From Thermodesulfovibrionia bacterium (GTDB lineage Bacteria > Nitrospirota > Thermodesulfovibrionia > UBA6902), in contig JAUSMY010000009.1 of NCBI GenBank assembly GCA_030646035.1, forward strand, positions 1-37,573: a DNA stretch of 37,573 nucleotides. Reading direction: 5' to 3'. Under the pieces are notes generated by a model. It made no database searches. It was not told where the DNA came from and was given only the letters and a program-made list of their open reading frames with translations. Made by a program: the position numbers and the translations under genes. Shown piece after piece: positions 24,876 through 33,177 of this stretch (within the stretch, counting starts at the first letter, position 1; each line of letters opens with the position of its first letter).

Positions 24876-24901
24876 CAATCAGCTGAATCAGACAATATAA
24901 T
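24872..24901 (+). promoter_or_regulatory. Consensus sigma-70 promoter for yceD-rpmF-plsX-fabH
   Basis: TTGACA (24872-24877) and TATAAT (24896-24901) are both perfect hexamers, spaced 18 bp, with the -35 overlapping the nadC stop codon. It gives a leader of roughly 25 nt before the DUF177 gene and probably supplies strong expression of the ribosomal and lipid genes. Confidence 0.65.
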
Positions 24902-24932
24902 TAATACCACTTTTAATTTTAAAGGCGTTGCA

Positions 24933-25445
24933 ATGAAGATCCTTGTATATGATATCCCTTCCGAAGGGTTGGAAAAAGAGTTTGATATTCCGATCTCTCT
25001 TGAGGATGGCGGAATAGAGAAGACAGCTCATGTAACTATGAGTGTAATGAAGTATGGGGACAGTGTCCATATCGAAGGACATGCCGGCATGACGGCTACG
25101 CTGTCCTGCAGCCGCTGCCTGGAAGAATTTCCATATTCCATGGATGTTGATTTTTCGGATGAGTATGTCCCTGATACCGAGATCGCCCGGGCAAGCGAGC
25201 ATGAGCTCGGCAGCGATGAACTGAATATCGGGTATTACAGCAATGATGAAATAGATGTTAAGGAACTTATCAAGGAGCAGATGCTCCTGCAGGTTCCCAT
25301 AAAGCAGTTATGCAGGCCTGACTGCAGGGGGATATGTTCCAAATGCGGCATAGACCTCAATACCGGGTCATGCGCATGCAAAGAAGAGGAAATCGATCCG
25401 AGATTAGCCAAGCTCAGCGAGCTGAAGAATAGATTAAAAAAATGA
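24933..25445 (+). CDS. yceD: DUF177 (YceD-like) protein
   Basis: 170 aa. It has a central SCSRCLEEF motif (about residues 52-60). Near the C-terminus it has CRPDCRGICSKCG with a further CACK, a Cys-rich signature of the family. DUF177 proteins sit next to rpmF in most bacteria and are implicated in 23S rRNA accumulation or ribosome assembly. Here too rpmF follows by 12 bp. Confidence 0.93.
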   Translation: MKILVYDIPSEGLEKEFDIPISLEDGGIEKTAHVTMSVMKYGDSVHIEGHAGMTATLSCSRCLEEFPYSMDVDFSDEYVPDTEIARASEHELGSDELNIGYYSNDEIDVKELIKEQMLLQVPIKQLCRPDCRGICSKCGIDLNTGSCACKEEEIDPRLAKLSELKNRLKK

Positions 25446-25457
25446 AAGGAGTACAAA

Positions 25458-25649
25458 ATGCCAAATCCAACATCCAGACACAGTAAAGCCAGAAGAGACA
25501 AAAGACGCGCTAACTGGAAGCTGACACTTTCCAGTATCGCTCTCTGTCCTGAGTGCCAGGAGCCTACTCTCCCTCACAGGGTCTGTCAGAGCTGCGGTAA
25601 GTACAGGGGCAAGAAAATAATTGAAGTTGTTGAAAAAGAACTTGCATGA
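25458..25649 (+). CDS. rpmF: 50S ribosomal protein L32
   Basis: 63 aa. Starts MPNPTSRHSKARRDKRRANW, typical of L32, with a zinc-binding set CPECQEP and CQSCGKY. It is a structural component of the large ribosomal subunit. A GAAAGGAG site precedes the ATG. The ATGA overlap with plsX couples their translation. All four Cys are kept, so this is the Zn-containing form. Confidence 0.98.
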   Translation: MPNPTSRHSKARRDKRRANWKLTLSSIALCPECQEPTLPHRVCQSCGKYRGKKIIEVVEKELA

Positions 25650-26674
25650 GGATATCCCTTGACGCAATGGGCGGAGACCACGCCCCTGCTACAACGGTTC
25701 AGGGAGCAGTAGAGGCGGTCAGAGAGTGTAAAGACCTCACAGTAATCCTTGTCGGCGACGAAGTTGAACTGGGCAGAGAGATTGCGAAGAGAAAATTCAG
25801 TTCCGAACGGATAATCATAAAGCATGCCTCACAGGTAGTCGGAATGGGCGAGCCCCCGATGACTGCTGTCAGGCGCAAGAAGGATTCATCCATAAGCGTA
25901 GCGTTAGAGCTTGTGAAAACAGGCGAGGCCGATGCCATGGTAAGCGCGGGGAATTCCGGCGTTGTCATGGCTACAGCGCTTTTTAAGCTGGGCAAGATCC
26001 CCGGAGTTGACAGGCCTGCCATTGCAACCATTATGCCTGCGTTAAAGGGAAATTTCTTTCTGCTTATCGATGCGGGCGCAAATGTCGACTGCGACCCTAT
26101 GAATTTATACCAGTTTGCGATCATGGGCGAGGCTTATATGAGGAAGGTCTTTCATATAGAGAACCCGAAGGTCGGGCTGCTTGGTATCGGCGAAGAGGAT
26201 GCAAAGGGGAATGAGCTTACCAAAGAGGCTTTCAAGCTCCTTAAGAATTCTAACTTCAATTTCATCGGCAATGTTGAGGGCAAGGAGATATATAAGGGCG
26301 AGGCCCATGTTGTGGTTTGCGACGGCTTTGTCGGCAACATAGCCCTAAAGATAAGTGAAGGGCTGGCAGAGGCGATATCCAAGATGCTCCAGCACGAGAT
26401 ATCGATCAGCCTGTCAGGCAGGATAGGCTACCTCTTTATGAAGGGTGTATTTGCCAAATTCAGAAAGAAGACCCACTATGCCGAATACGGCGGCGCACCG
26501 CTTTTAGGTCTGAACAAACCCTGCATCATCAGCCACGGCCGTTCAAGCGCAAAGGCGATCAAGAACGCGATAATAGTAGCTGCTGAATATTATAACACCG
26601 GAGTATCTGATCTCATATCACAAGAATTCAGTTCCAGTATCTCCAGGGAGGAGAAGCTTGCCTCTGCGGAGTAG
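25646..26674 (+). CDS. plsX: Phosphate acyltransferase PlsX
   Basis: 342 aa. Starts MRISLDAMGGDHAP; further signatures are EPPMTAVRRKKDSS, AMVSAGNSGVVMATALFKLG and GAPLLGLNKPC. PlsX makes acyl-phosphate from acyl-ACP, the donor for PlsY in glycerolipid synthesis. It overlaps rpmF by 4 nt and fabH by 17 nt. Conserved plsX-fabH order supports the roles. Confidence 0.97.
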   Translation: MRISLDAMGGDHAPATTVQGAVEAVRECKDLTVILVGDEVELGREIAKRKFSSERIIIKHASQVVGMGEPPMTAVRRKKDSSISVALELVKTGEADAMVSAGNSGVVMATALFKLGKIPGVDRPAIATIMPALKGNFFLLIDAGANVDCDPMNLYQFAIMGEAYMRKVFHIENPKVGLLGIGEEDAKGNELTKEAFKLLKNSNFNFIGNVEGKEIYKGEAHVVVCDGFVGNIALKISEGLAEAISKMLQHEISISLSGRIGYLFMKGVFAKFRKKTHYAEYGGAPLLGLNKPCIISHGRSSAKAIKNAIIVAAEYYNTGVSDLISQEFSSSISREEKLASAE

Positions 26675-27641
26675 AATCACCGGAACCGGTTCATACCTGC
26701 CTGAAAAAGTTCTCACCAACTTTCAGCTTGAAAAGATGGTTGACACGTCTGACGACTGGATCACCGAGCGGACAGGCATCAAAGAGCGGCGTGTCGTAAG
26801 CAAGGATGAGGTCACCTCAGATCTTTGCCTCAAGGCTTCAAAGATAGCACTCAAGAGTGCGGGGCTGAAGCCTTCTGATATCGACATGATAATAGTCACG
26901 ACGATGAGCGGTGATATGCCGATGCCCTCTACCGCCTCAATCCTTCAGGGAAAACTCGGAGCGAAGAACGCGGCTGCCTTTGATATTAATGCCGCATGCA
27001 GCGGTTTTCTCTACGGGCTTTCAGTTGCAGACAGCTTTATAAGGAGCAAGACATCCAAAAAACTCCTCCTTGTCAGCGCTGAGGTCAATTCTAAGTTTCT
27101 CGACTGGGAGGACAGGTCGACGTGCGTTATATTTGCAGACGGAGCCGGAGCCGTTGTGATGGAGCCGACTACGGGCAAGCACGGCATATTATCAACCCGC
27201 CTTTTCTCTAACGGCGAATTATGGGACCTGATAACGATTCCGGGCGGAGGCTCACAGCATCCTCCCACAGAAGCGAGCGTGAAGAAGAAGATGCACTTTA
27301 TACAGATGAAGGGCAATGAGACATTCAGGGTCGCGGTCAAGACGCTGGAGCAGCTGGTCGTTGATACACTTAAGGCTGATAAGATAAAAGCCTCGCAGCT
27401 TTCACTTCTTATACCGCATCAGGCAAACATAAGGATCATACAGGCTACTGCCAAGAGGCTCGGCCTCTCCATGGATAAGGTGTTTGTCAATCTTGAAAAA
27501 TACGGAAATACCTCAAGCGCCTCCATCCCCATAGCCCTTGATGAAGCGCTCAGGAGCAACAGGATAAAAGAGGGCGACTATATAATGCTTGAGGCATTCG
27601 GCAGCGGGCTCACCTGGGCATCATCATTGATCAGGTGGTAG
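26658..27641 (+). CDS. fabH: 3-oxoacyl-[ACP] synthase III (FabH)
   Basis: 327 aa. Catalytic Cys in FDINAACSGFLYGL (about 114), His in LIPHQANIRI and Asn in YGNTSSAS form the triad. It condenses acetyl-CoA with malonyl-ACP to start fatty acid synthesis. It begins with TTG at 26658 inside the end of plsX, but has an excellent GGAGG site 7 nt upstream. Other in-frame starts are further in and would lose the conserved N-terminal ITGTGSYLPEKV. Confidence 0.97.
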   Translation: MPLRSRITGTGSYLPEKVLTNFQLEKMVDTSDDWITERTGIKERRVVSKDEVTSDLCLKASKIALKSAGLKPSDIDMIIVTTMSGDMPMPSTASILQGKLGAKNAAAFDINAACSGFLYGLSVADSFIRSKTSKKLLLVSAEVNSKFLDWEDRSTCVIFADGAGAVVMEPTTGKHGILSTRLFSNGELWDLITIPGGGSQHPPTEASVKKKMHFIQMKGNETFRVAVKTLEQLVVDTLKADKIKASQLSLLIPHQANIRIIQATAKRLGLSMDKVFVNLEKYGNTSSASIPIALDEALRSNRIKEGDYIMLEAFGSGLTWASSLIRW

Positions 27642-27703
27642 GCTGGTCAAAACTGCAAATAATTGTGGAAGTATCTGACTGAAATAATATAAACTATTCC
27701 CGT

Positions 27704-27732
27704 TTGTATCGTTAGAATATACACATTATATA
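27704..27732 (+). promoter_or_regulatory. Candidate promoter of the acyl-CoA dehydrogenase gene
   Basis: TTGTAT (27704-27709) and TATATA (27727-27732) at 17 bp. A second pair, TTGTGG (27663-27668) with TAATAT (27685-27690), lies upstream. Both are by eye. Confidence 0.4.
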
Positions 27733-27756
27733 TCTGAATCTTATGGAGGAAACTCA

Positions 27757-28914
27757 ATGAATTATTTTTTAAATGAAGAACAGGAGATGATCAGGGACCT
27801 CACTCGCCGTATCGCCGAGGAGAAGATAGTTCCTGTCAGGTCGGAGCTGGATGAGAAGGAAGAGTTCCCCTGGGAGATAATGAAGGTGCTTGCGCAGTCA
27901 GACCTCTTCGGGCTTTTCATTCCTGAGGAATACGGAGGGCTCGGCATGGGATCGCTTGAGCTTGCAATAGCCATAGAGGAACTCAGCAGGGCGTGCCTCG
28001 GTGTGGCAACGTCATATTCAGCAAACGCGCTTGGTTTTCTGCCGATAATCCTTAGCGGTTCTGATGAGCAGAAGAAGCAGTTCCTTCCTGCTATAGCAGC
28101 AGGCAAGAGGCTGGTGGCTTTTGCTCTTACCGAGGCAAACGCAGGCAGCGATGCTGCAGGGGTTCAGACGACCGCGGTCAAAGAAGGTAATGAATATGTG
28201 CTTAACGGCACGAAGCAGTGGATCACCAACGGCGGAGAGGCTGAGATAAATACTGTTGTCGCGATGACAAACAAGAGCAAGGGCACTCGCGGTGCATCCA
28301 TGTTCATTGTTGAACACGGGACAAAGGGTTTCACTTACGGCAAGAAAGAAAACAAACTCGGTATAAGGGCTTCATCCACAAGGGAGCTTGTCTTTGACAA
28401 CTGCCGTATACCGGCGGAGAACATTATAGGAAAAGAGGGCATGGGCTTTATAATTGCCATGAAGACCCTTGACATCGCAAGGAACGGGGTCGGTGCTCAG
28501 GGCGTAGGTGTTGCGCAGGGAGCGCTTGACGCAGCTCTTGCATTTGCAGTTGAGAGGAGACAGTTCGGCCAGGCGATAAGCAGCTTCCAGGCGATCCAGC
28601 ACATGCTCGCGAATATGGCGACAGAGATAGAGGCTGCAAGGGCGCTCGTCTATTCAGTGGCAAGGCATATTGACGGCGGGGAAAAGGATATAAGCAAGGT
28701 CTCTGCAATGGCAAAGCTCTTTGCAAGCGATGTTGCTATGAGGGTGACTGTTGACGCCGTTCAGATCATGGGTGGTTCCGGATATATGAAAGAGTATCCT
28801 GTTGAGAAGATGATGCGCGACGCAAAGATACTCCAGATCTATGAAGGCACGAATCAGATACAGCGCAATGTCATCGGACAGGCGCTGGTGAAAGAGACTA
28901 ACAAGAAGAAGTAG
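27757..28914 (+). CDS. Acyl-CoA dehydrogenase
   Basis: 385 aa. LTEANAGSDAAG and QWITNGGEAEI are FAD-contact segments. IYEGTNQIQRNVIG holds the catalytic Glu position of short/medium-chain dehydrogenases. The enzyme oxidises an acyl-CoA to its 2-enoyl form and passes electrons to electron-transfer flavoprotein; etf genes are not in the window. Length is normal for butyryl-CoA dehydrogenase-like members, but chain-length preference cannot be told from sequence by eye. GGAGG is 7 nt ahead of the ATG. It is probably a monocistron with its own promoter. Confidence 0.93.
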   Translation: MNYFLNEEQEMIRDLTRRIAEEKIVPVRSELDEKEEFPWEIMKVLAQSDLFGLFIPEEYGGLGMGSLELAIAIEELSRACLGVATSYSANALGFLPIILSGSDEQKKQFLPAIAAGKRLVAFALTEANAGSDAAGVQTTAVKEGNEYVLNGTKQWITNGGEAEINTVVAMTNKSKGTRGASMFIVEHGTKGFTYGKKENKLGIRASSTRELVFDNCRIPAENIIGKEGMGFIIAMKTLDIARNGVGAQGVGVAQGALDAALAFAVERRQFGQAISSFQAIQHMLANMATEIEAARALVYSVARHIDGGEKDISKVSAMAKLFASDVAMRVTVDAVQIMGGSGYMKEYPVEKMMRDAKILQIYEGTNQIQRNVIGQALVKETNKKK

Positions 28915-28975
28915 AATAAGCGGCTGAGATTTGACATTCATGGCGGAAGAGATTATTCCGTGATAGAATGAAGAC

Positions 28976-30367
28976 ATGAAAAGCGTCAAGCCTTTCTTTT
29001 TATTATTTCTACTCTTATCCTTTTTGAGCATCAGCAATGGATGTACTATGCTGCCGGACGTTTCTGAAGTGATCGATGAAACGCCGGCCGGCCAGAAACC
29101 CCGTCAGATCGTTTCATCCAAAGGACTGCTATCTCCAGAAAAAAGCAAGGCTATCATGGAACGGCTGAAGCTGTCGGTCGACCCGACTGACATTCTGCAG
29201 CGCCACCTTGTAGTGGTGGAATCGGTCACCGAAAGCCCGTTGACAAAGGGGAACAAAGTAACTCTGCTTGCCGACGGACAGGCGACCTATGCCGCAATGT
29301 TTAAAATCATAGAGAATGCCAAAGACCATATCAATCTTGAAAGCTATATCATCGAGGATGATGAGACAGGCCGTAAATTTGCCGAACTGCTTTTGAAAAA
29401 ACAGGCTGAAGGGGTTCAGGTAAATATCATCTATGACAGCGTGGGCAGCATGAAAACTCCTGATACTTTTTTTCAGCGCCTGCGCGACAGCGGAATTCAG
29501 GTGGTCGGTTTCAATCCGATAAATCCGCTGAAGGCCAATGGGGATTGGGGACTGACACACCGGGACCATCGCAAAATATTGATCATCGACGGCAAAGCCG
29601 CAATTACCGGAGGGATCAACATCAGCAAGGTTTATTCGAGCAGCCCTTTCAAACGGAAGAAGAATGAAAAAGCTCCAATTCACTGGCGTGACACAGACAT
29701 TCAGATCGAAGGCCCTGCCGTTGCTGAATTCCAGAAGCTGTTTCTTGACACCTGGCTGAAGCAGAATGGGCCGAAGCTCTCTGAGAAAAACTATTTCCCT
29801 GTCCTGAAAGAAGCGGGTAATTCCCTGGTGCGTGTGGTCGGCAGCACCCCCGGAGAGGACAACCGTCTCACTTTTATTATGTATGTGTCTGCCATCGTTT
29901 TTGCGGAGTCTTCTATTCACATGACGAACTCCTATTTTATCCCTGACGATCAGATAGTAAAGGCGCTTACTGATGCTGCCGGGCGCGGTGTTGACGTAAA
30001 GATCATTCTCCCGGGGAACACAGATTCCAAACTGGCATTATATGCGCAGAGGTATTATTACTCCGAGCTTTTGAGGTCGGGAGTGAAGATATACGAACAC
30101 AGTACTTCCCTGCTGCACGCTAAAACCGCGGTGGTTGACGAGGTCTGGTCAACAGTCGGCTCAACCAACATGGACTTCCTGAGCTTGCTGAAAAATGACG
30201 AGGTAAATGCGGTCGTCCTGAGTAAGGAATTTGCCGTAGAGATGGAGCAGATGTTTGTCAGTGACCTTGCGGGTTCCAGAGAGATCCAATGGGATGAGTG
30301 GAAAAAAAGGCCTTTGCTGCCGAGGGCCAGGGAGTGGTTTGTTAACTTGTTTGTTCGATGGCTGTAA
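28976..30367 (+). CDS. Phospholipase D/cardiolipin synthase-like lipoprotein
   Basis: 463 aa with two HxKx4D motifs: HRKILIID (His198, Lys200, Asp205) followed by GGIN, and HAKTAVVD (His381, Lys383, Asp388) followed by GSTNMD. This marks a complete PLD-superfamily phosphatidyltransferase or hydrolase. The N-terminus is hydrophobic and ends SISNGC (Cys23), a loose lipobox, so it may be a lipoprotein facing the periplasm. Cardiolipin synthases ClsB/ClsC-like proteins lack such a signal, so the exact activity is open. Its last 10 bp overlap the next gene, a secreted protein, suggesting a joint envelope role. Confidence 0.85.
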   Translation: MKSVKPFFLLFLLLSFLSISNGCTMLPDVSEVIDETPAGQKPRQIVSSKGLLSPEKSKAIMERLKLSVDPTDILQRHLVVVESVTESPLTKGNKVTLLADGQATYAAMFKIIENAKDHINLESYIIEDDETGRKFAELLLKKQAEGVQVNIIYDSVGSMKTPDTFFQRLRDSGIQVVGFNPINPLKANGDWGLTHRDHRKILIIDGKAAITGGINISKVYSSSPFKRKKNEKAPIHWRDTDIQIEGPAVAEFQKLFLDTWLKQNGPKLSEKNYFPVLKEAGNSLVRVVGSTPGEDNRLTFIMYVSAIVFAESSIHMTNSYFIPDDQIVKALTDAAGRGVDVKIILPGNTDSKLALYAQRYYYSELLRSGVKIYEHSTSLLHAKTAVVDEVWSTVGSTNMDFLSLLKNDEVNAVVLSKEFAVEMEQMFVSDLAGSREIQWDEWKKRPLLPRAREWFVNLFVRWL

Positions 30368-31335
30368 CATCTCTTCATCCTGGGCATGTGAATTATAAGT
30401 ATAAGAGCATAAACTTTCTAAAATTCTTCCTCTTCACTGCCGCAGCTGCGATTATTTTTTTTGCCGGTTTTGCTTCAGCTGTTGAAAAGCCCCTGCAGAA
30501 CGAAGACATCCTTCTTGAGACTTATCAAAAGAACATGGCCCGGCTGGAGAAAAACAGCTTCGGCATTCCTCTTTTTCTGGAGTCCTTTGAGCAAGGCCAC
30601 AGGGTGAATGTGGATGTCTATGGGATATTTGATCATCCATTCAGCAGTGTTGTCAACGTGCTCAAGGTTCCGGCGAACTGGTGCGATATCGTGTCCCTCA
30701 ATCCAAATGTCAAGGCATGCACCTACAGGGAACTGCCAGGAACATGGCTGCTGACCTTTTTCATCGGCCGAAAAGGATATCAGACCACTGAAGATGCGCG
30801 TCAAGTCATTTACCGATACCGGAAAGTTGATCAGCAGCAGAAGTATCTTGATATTATTTTGAATGCTGATGAAGGCCCTTTCGGCACAAAGGACCACAGC
30901 ATGAGGTTCGAGGCACTGTCACTTGAAGGTGGAAAGACCTTTATCCATGTCAGTTATTCATATAACGACAGTGCTGCGCTTCGCCTCGCGGAAAAAGGAT
31001 ATTTTGCAACACTCGGCAGGGGCAAGGTCGGATTCACAGTAGCCGGAACAGACATAAACGGCAGGCCTGTCTATATCGGCGGTCCGCGCGGCGCGATCGA
31101 GCGAAATGCTGTCCGGTATTATTTAGCTATCGAGTCTTTTATGAATACTCTTGAATATCCTGAAAACAGCCGCTTCAGCATGAGGATAAGAGAGTGGTAT
31201 GATCTCACAGCCCGCTACAAGAAACAGCTTTTTGACCTTGAGAAAAAGGACTACATCACATTTAAGACAAAAGAGCATATAAACCAGTTAGTACTACAGC
31301 GATCTATCGGGAATGGCCGACAGCAGGTGCATTAA
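30358..31335 (+). CDS. Secreted protein of unknown function
   Basis: 325 aa. A signal peptide is likely: a basic segment then SINFLKFFLFTAAAAIIFFAGFASA (about residues 17-41), cleaving before VEKPL. I recognise no family. Segments such as VYGIFDHPFSSVVNVLKVPANW and RYRKVDQQQKYLDIILNADEG have the pattern of a START/SRPBCC lipid-binding fold, but this is only impression. The ATG overlaps the end of the phospholipase-D-like gene, so the two are probably co-expressed. It ends 9 bp before the convergent AsmA gene, with no visible terminator between. Confidence 0.7.
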   Translation: MAVTSLHPGHVNYKYKSINFLKFFLFTAAAAIIFFAGFASAVEKPLQNEDILLETYQKNMARLEKNSFGIPLFLESFEQGHRVNVDVYGIFDHPFSSVVNVLKVPANWCDIVSLNPNVKACTYRELPGTWLLTFFIGRKGYQTTEDARQVIYRYRKVDQQQKYLDIILNADEGPFGTKDHSMRFEALSLEGGKTFIHVSYSYNDSAALRLAEKGYFATLGRGKVGFTVAGTDINGRPVYIGGPRGAIERNAVRYYLAIESFMNTLEYPENSRFSMRIREWYDLTARYKKQLFDLEKKDYITFKTKEHINQLVLQRSIGNGRQQVH

Positions 31336-31344
31336 GCAGGGGAG

Positions 31345-33033
31345 TTACTCTGAAGGCTGCTGTACAGCTCCGTTATAAAAGACATCGCATCTGCCGCCTT
31401 GAACAAAGCGTTTAGCCTTCCTGTAGAGGTCGAAGACCGGTTCTGCAAGGGACCCGACAGCATTCACCTTGCCGATCTCGGGACTGCCGAAAGGGCCGCT
31501 GATGTTTTGTTTGAATTTTGCGCATCCCTTGTCATCGAGAAGCGCCACTGTTACTTTGTCATAGCGTCCTCTGACAAGGTCGAGTTTGCCTTTAAGAGCA
31601 ACCCGATTATGGTCAGTCGAAAGTGCGCAGTCCGTGGCGTCTGCCACACCGCCCCTGACCTCCCAGTGAGAGAGGAAATGCGTGATGGTTCCCTGTCCTT
31701 CCTGTGCATGCAGATAGAGATCACCATAACGGTATCCCTTTAGAGCAACAGTGCTCATGACGGCAACCGTGCCGATAGGGCCGGCGATGAAGAAAGCGCC
31801 AAGGTCTACGAGGTTAAACTTCTGGCTCTTTTCGTACGAAGATAGTACCTTGTCGAGATTCATTGTATAAATGACAAGATTATCGCCCCTGAGAGAAAAA
31901 GTACCATCCATGCCGCTCATCATATCTCTAGCTCCTTTTTCTTCTATCGTTATGTATGCATGCAGGTCACCCTTGCCGCCGATAACCTTTTTTGCGCCGA
32001 AGAACTTCTCAAATTCCGAGAAGTCCAGCGCCAATATCTGAAATTTGACCGTATACTTTGCGTCGGTTCCTGACTTGTCTGCAGTAAGATATCCTTCAGC
32101 CTTACCGCCGAAGATATCCATGTTAAGTGAAGTGAGGTATGTCACTCCATTCTCCACTTTTATAAGACTGCTGAGATTGTCGATCTTGAGTTCCTTATTT
32201 AGTACTTCCTTGCAGGTCAGGTTTCCCGTGAAGGAGATATTCTTTGCGATATCTCCTGATGAATCTCCGATCACAAGATCCTTGACAGCCATATTGATAT
32301 TTTTCAGCTCGGTTTTTTCACCGGCCTTCTTATCAAAGTAGACAAAGGAACTGACGGCAAGAGGTTCGAAATTGTATACACCCCTTACCGCCCTTACGGA
32401 AGACTTGAGATTCTCGATCCTGAAGTTTGTCTGCAGCACCTGACTGCTGCTGAAGTCTCCTGTGAACGAGGCGTTCTTTAAAAAGTCAGCTGCGTTATTT
32501 CCTGCCTGGATATCTTTGATCGCCAGATCGAGATCTCTAAACTCTGTCTTTTCACCAGTCTTCTCGTCGAGATAGAGAAGTGTTCCTTTGGACATCTTGA
32601 GCTTATACAAACTGAAGACTACTCCGAACTGCCCTTCAGCCGATATCTTTTCAGTGCTTTCAAAATTATATTTCCCATATGCGTCCTTCACGATACTGAC
32701 AACCGGTTTGACAAGCTCGCACCCGGTGATCTTGAGCTGCTTCTTCAGCAGGGGCATCAGCTCCCCAGCCAGCTTAAGGCTTTCAAGGGTAGCGATTTCG
32801 ACTTTCTTGTTGGTGATGTAGATGTTCTTTGCCGATACGCCAAAAGGGAAGACAGAGAGCTCCATCTTCCCTTTTATCCTGACCTCCAGCCCGGTCGCTC
32901 CAGAGACAGCGGCCTCGATACGGGGCCTGTAGGAATTTATATCAAAAGTGAGGACGAAAACGACTGCTGCGAGAACAAGTGCTGCGGCGCTGACGCCAAT
33001 GACATAAAGGACTTTTTTCATCTTCGAATTCAT
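31345..33033 (-). CDS. AsmA family protein
   Basis: About 562 aa. An N-terminal transmembrane anchor (KKVLYVIGVSAAALVLAAVVFVLTF) is followed by the AsmA signature DINSYRPRIEAAVSGATGLE. The long remaining periplasmic part ends with an AsmA-like domain. AsmA-like proteins belong to the bridge-forming/TamB-related group thought to move phospholipids across the periplasm to the outer membrane. Two in-frame ATGs (33033 and 33021) are candidates; a longer frame to 33114 adds residues with no homology. No strong ribosome-binding site is seen. Convergent with the secreted protein gene and divergent from the sensor kinase. Confidence 0.85.
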   Translation of the reverse strand: MNSKMKKVLYVIGVSAAALVLAAVVFVLTFDINSYRPRIEAAVSGATGLEVRIKGKMELSVFPFGVSAKNIYITNKKVEIATLESLKLAGELMPLLKKQLKITGCELVKPVVSIVKDAYGKYNFESTEKISAEGQFGVVFSLYKLKMSKGTLLYLDEKTGEKTEFRDLDLAIKDIQAGNNAADFLKNASFTGDFSSSQVLQTNFRIENLKSSVRAVRGVYNFEPLAVSSFVYFDKKAGEKTELKNINMAVKDLVIGDSSGDIAKNISFTGNLTCKEVLNKELKIDNLSSLIKVENGVTYLTSLNMDIFGGKAEGYLTADKSGTDAKYTVKFQILALDFSEFEKFFGAKKVIGGKGDLHAYITIEEKGARDMMSGMDGTFSLRGDNLVIYTMNLDKVLSSYEKSQKFNLVDLGAFFIAGPIGTVAVMSTVALKGYRYGDLYLHAQEGQGTITHFLSHWEVRGGVADATDCALSTDHNRVALKGKLDLVRGRYDKVTVALLDDKGCAKFKQNISGPFGSPEIGKVNAVGSLAEPVFDLYRKAKRFVQGGRCDVFYNGAVQQPSE

Positions 33034-33043
33034 TGTAGGAATA

Positions 33044-33058
33044 CTATACTCTGTATAG
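33044..33058. repeat. Small palindrome before the AsmA gene
   Basis: CTATAC-TCT-GTATAG, 6-bp perfect arms, 11 bp upstream of the AsmA start. It may be an operator or chance in an AT-rich leader. Confidence 0.3.
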
Positions 33059-33127
33059 CCAAAAAAAGTTATAAGGTTACATGTAAGGCTATCATACAAT
33101 GGTTTACGCGTCAAACAGCTGTCTGTC

Positions 33128-33156
33128 TTTAGTGATGCTTTGGGTAAATATATAAT
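33128..33156 (+). promoter_or_regulatory. Candidate promoter of the sensor kinase operon
   Basis: TTTAGT (33128-33133) and TATAAT (33151-33156) with 17-bp spacing, 21 bp ahead of the kinase start codon. The -10 is perfect and the -35 poor. Confidence 0.35.
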
Positions 33157-33177
33157 AATGCTGATATACTTGCCCTT

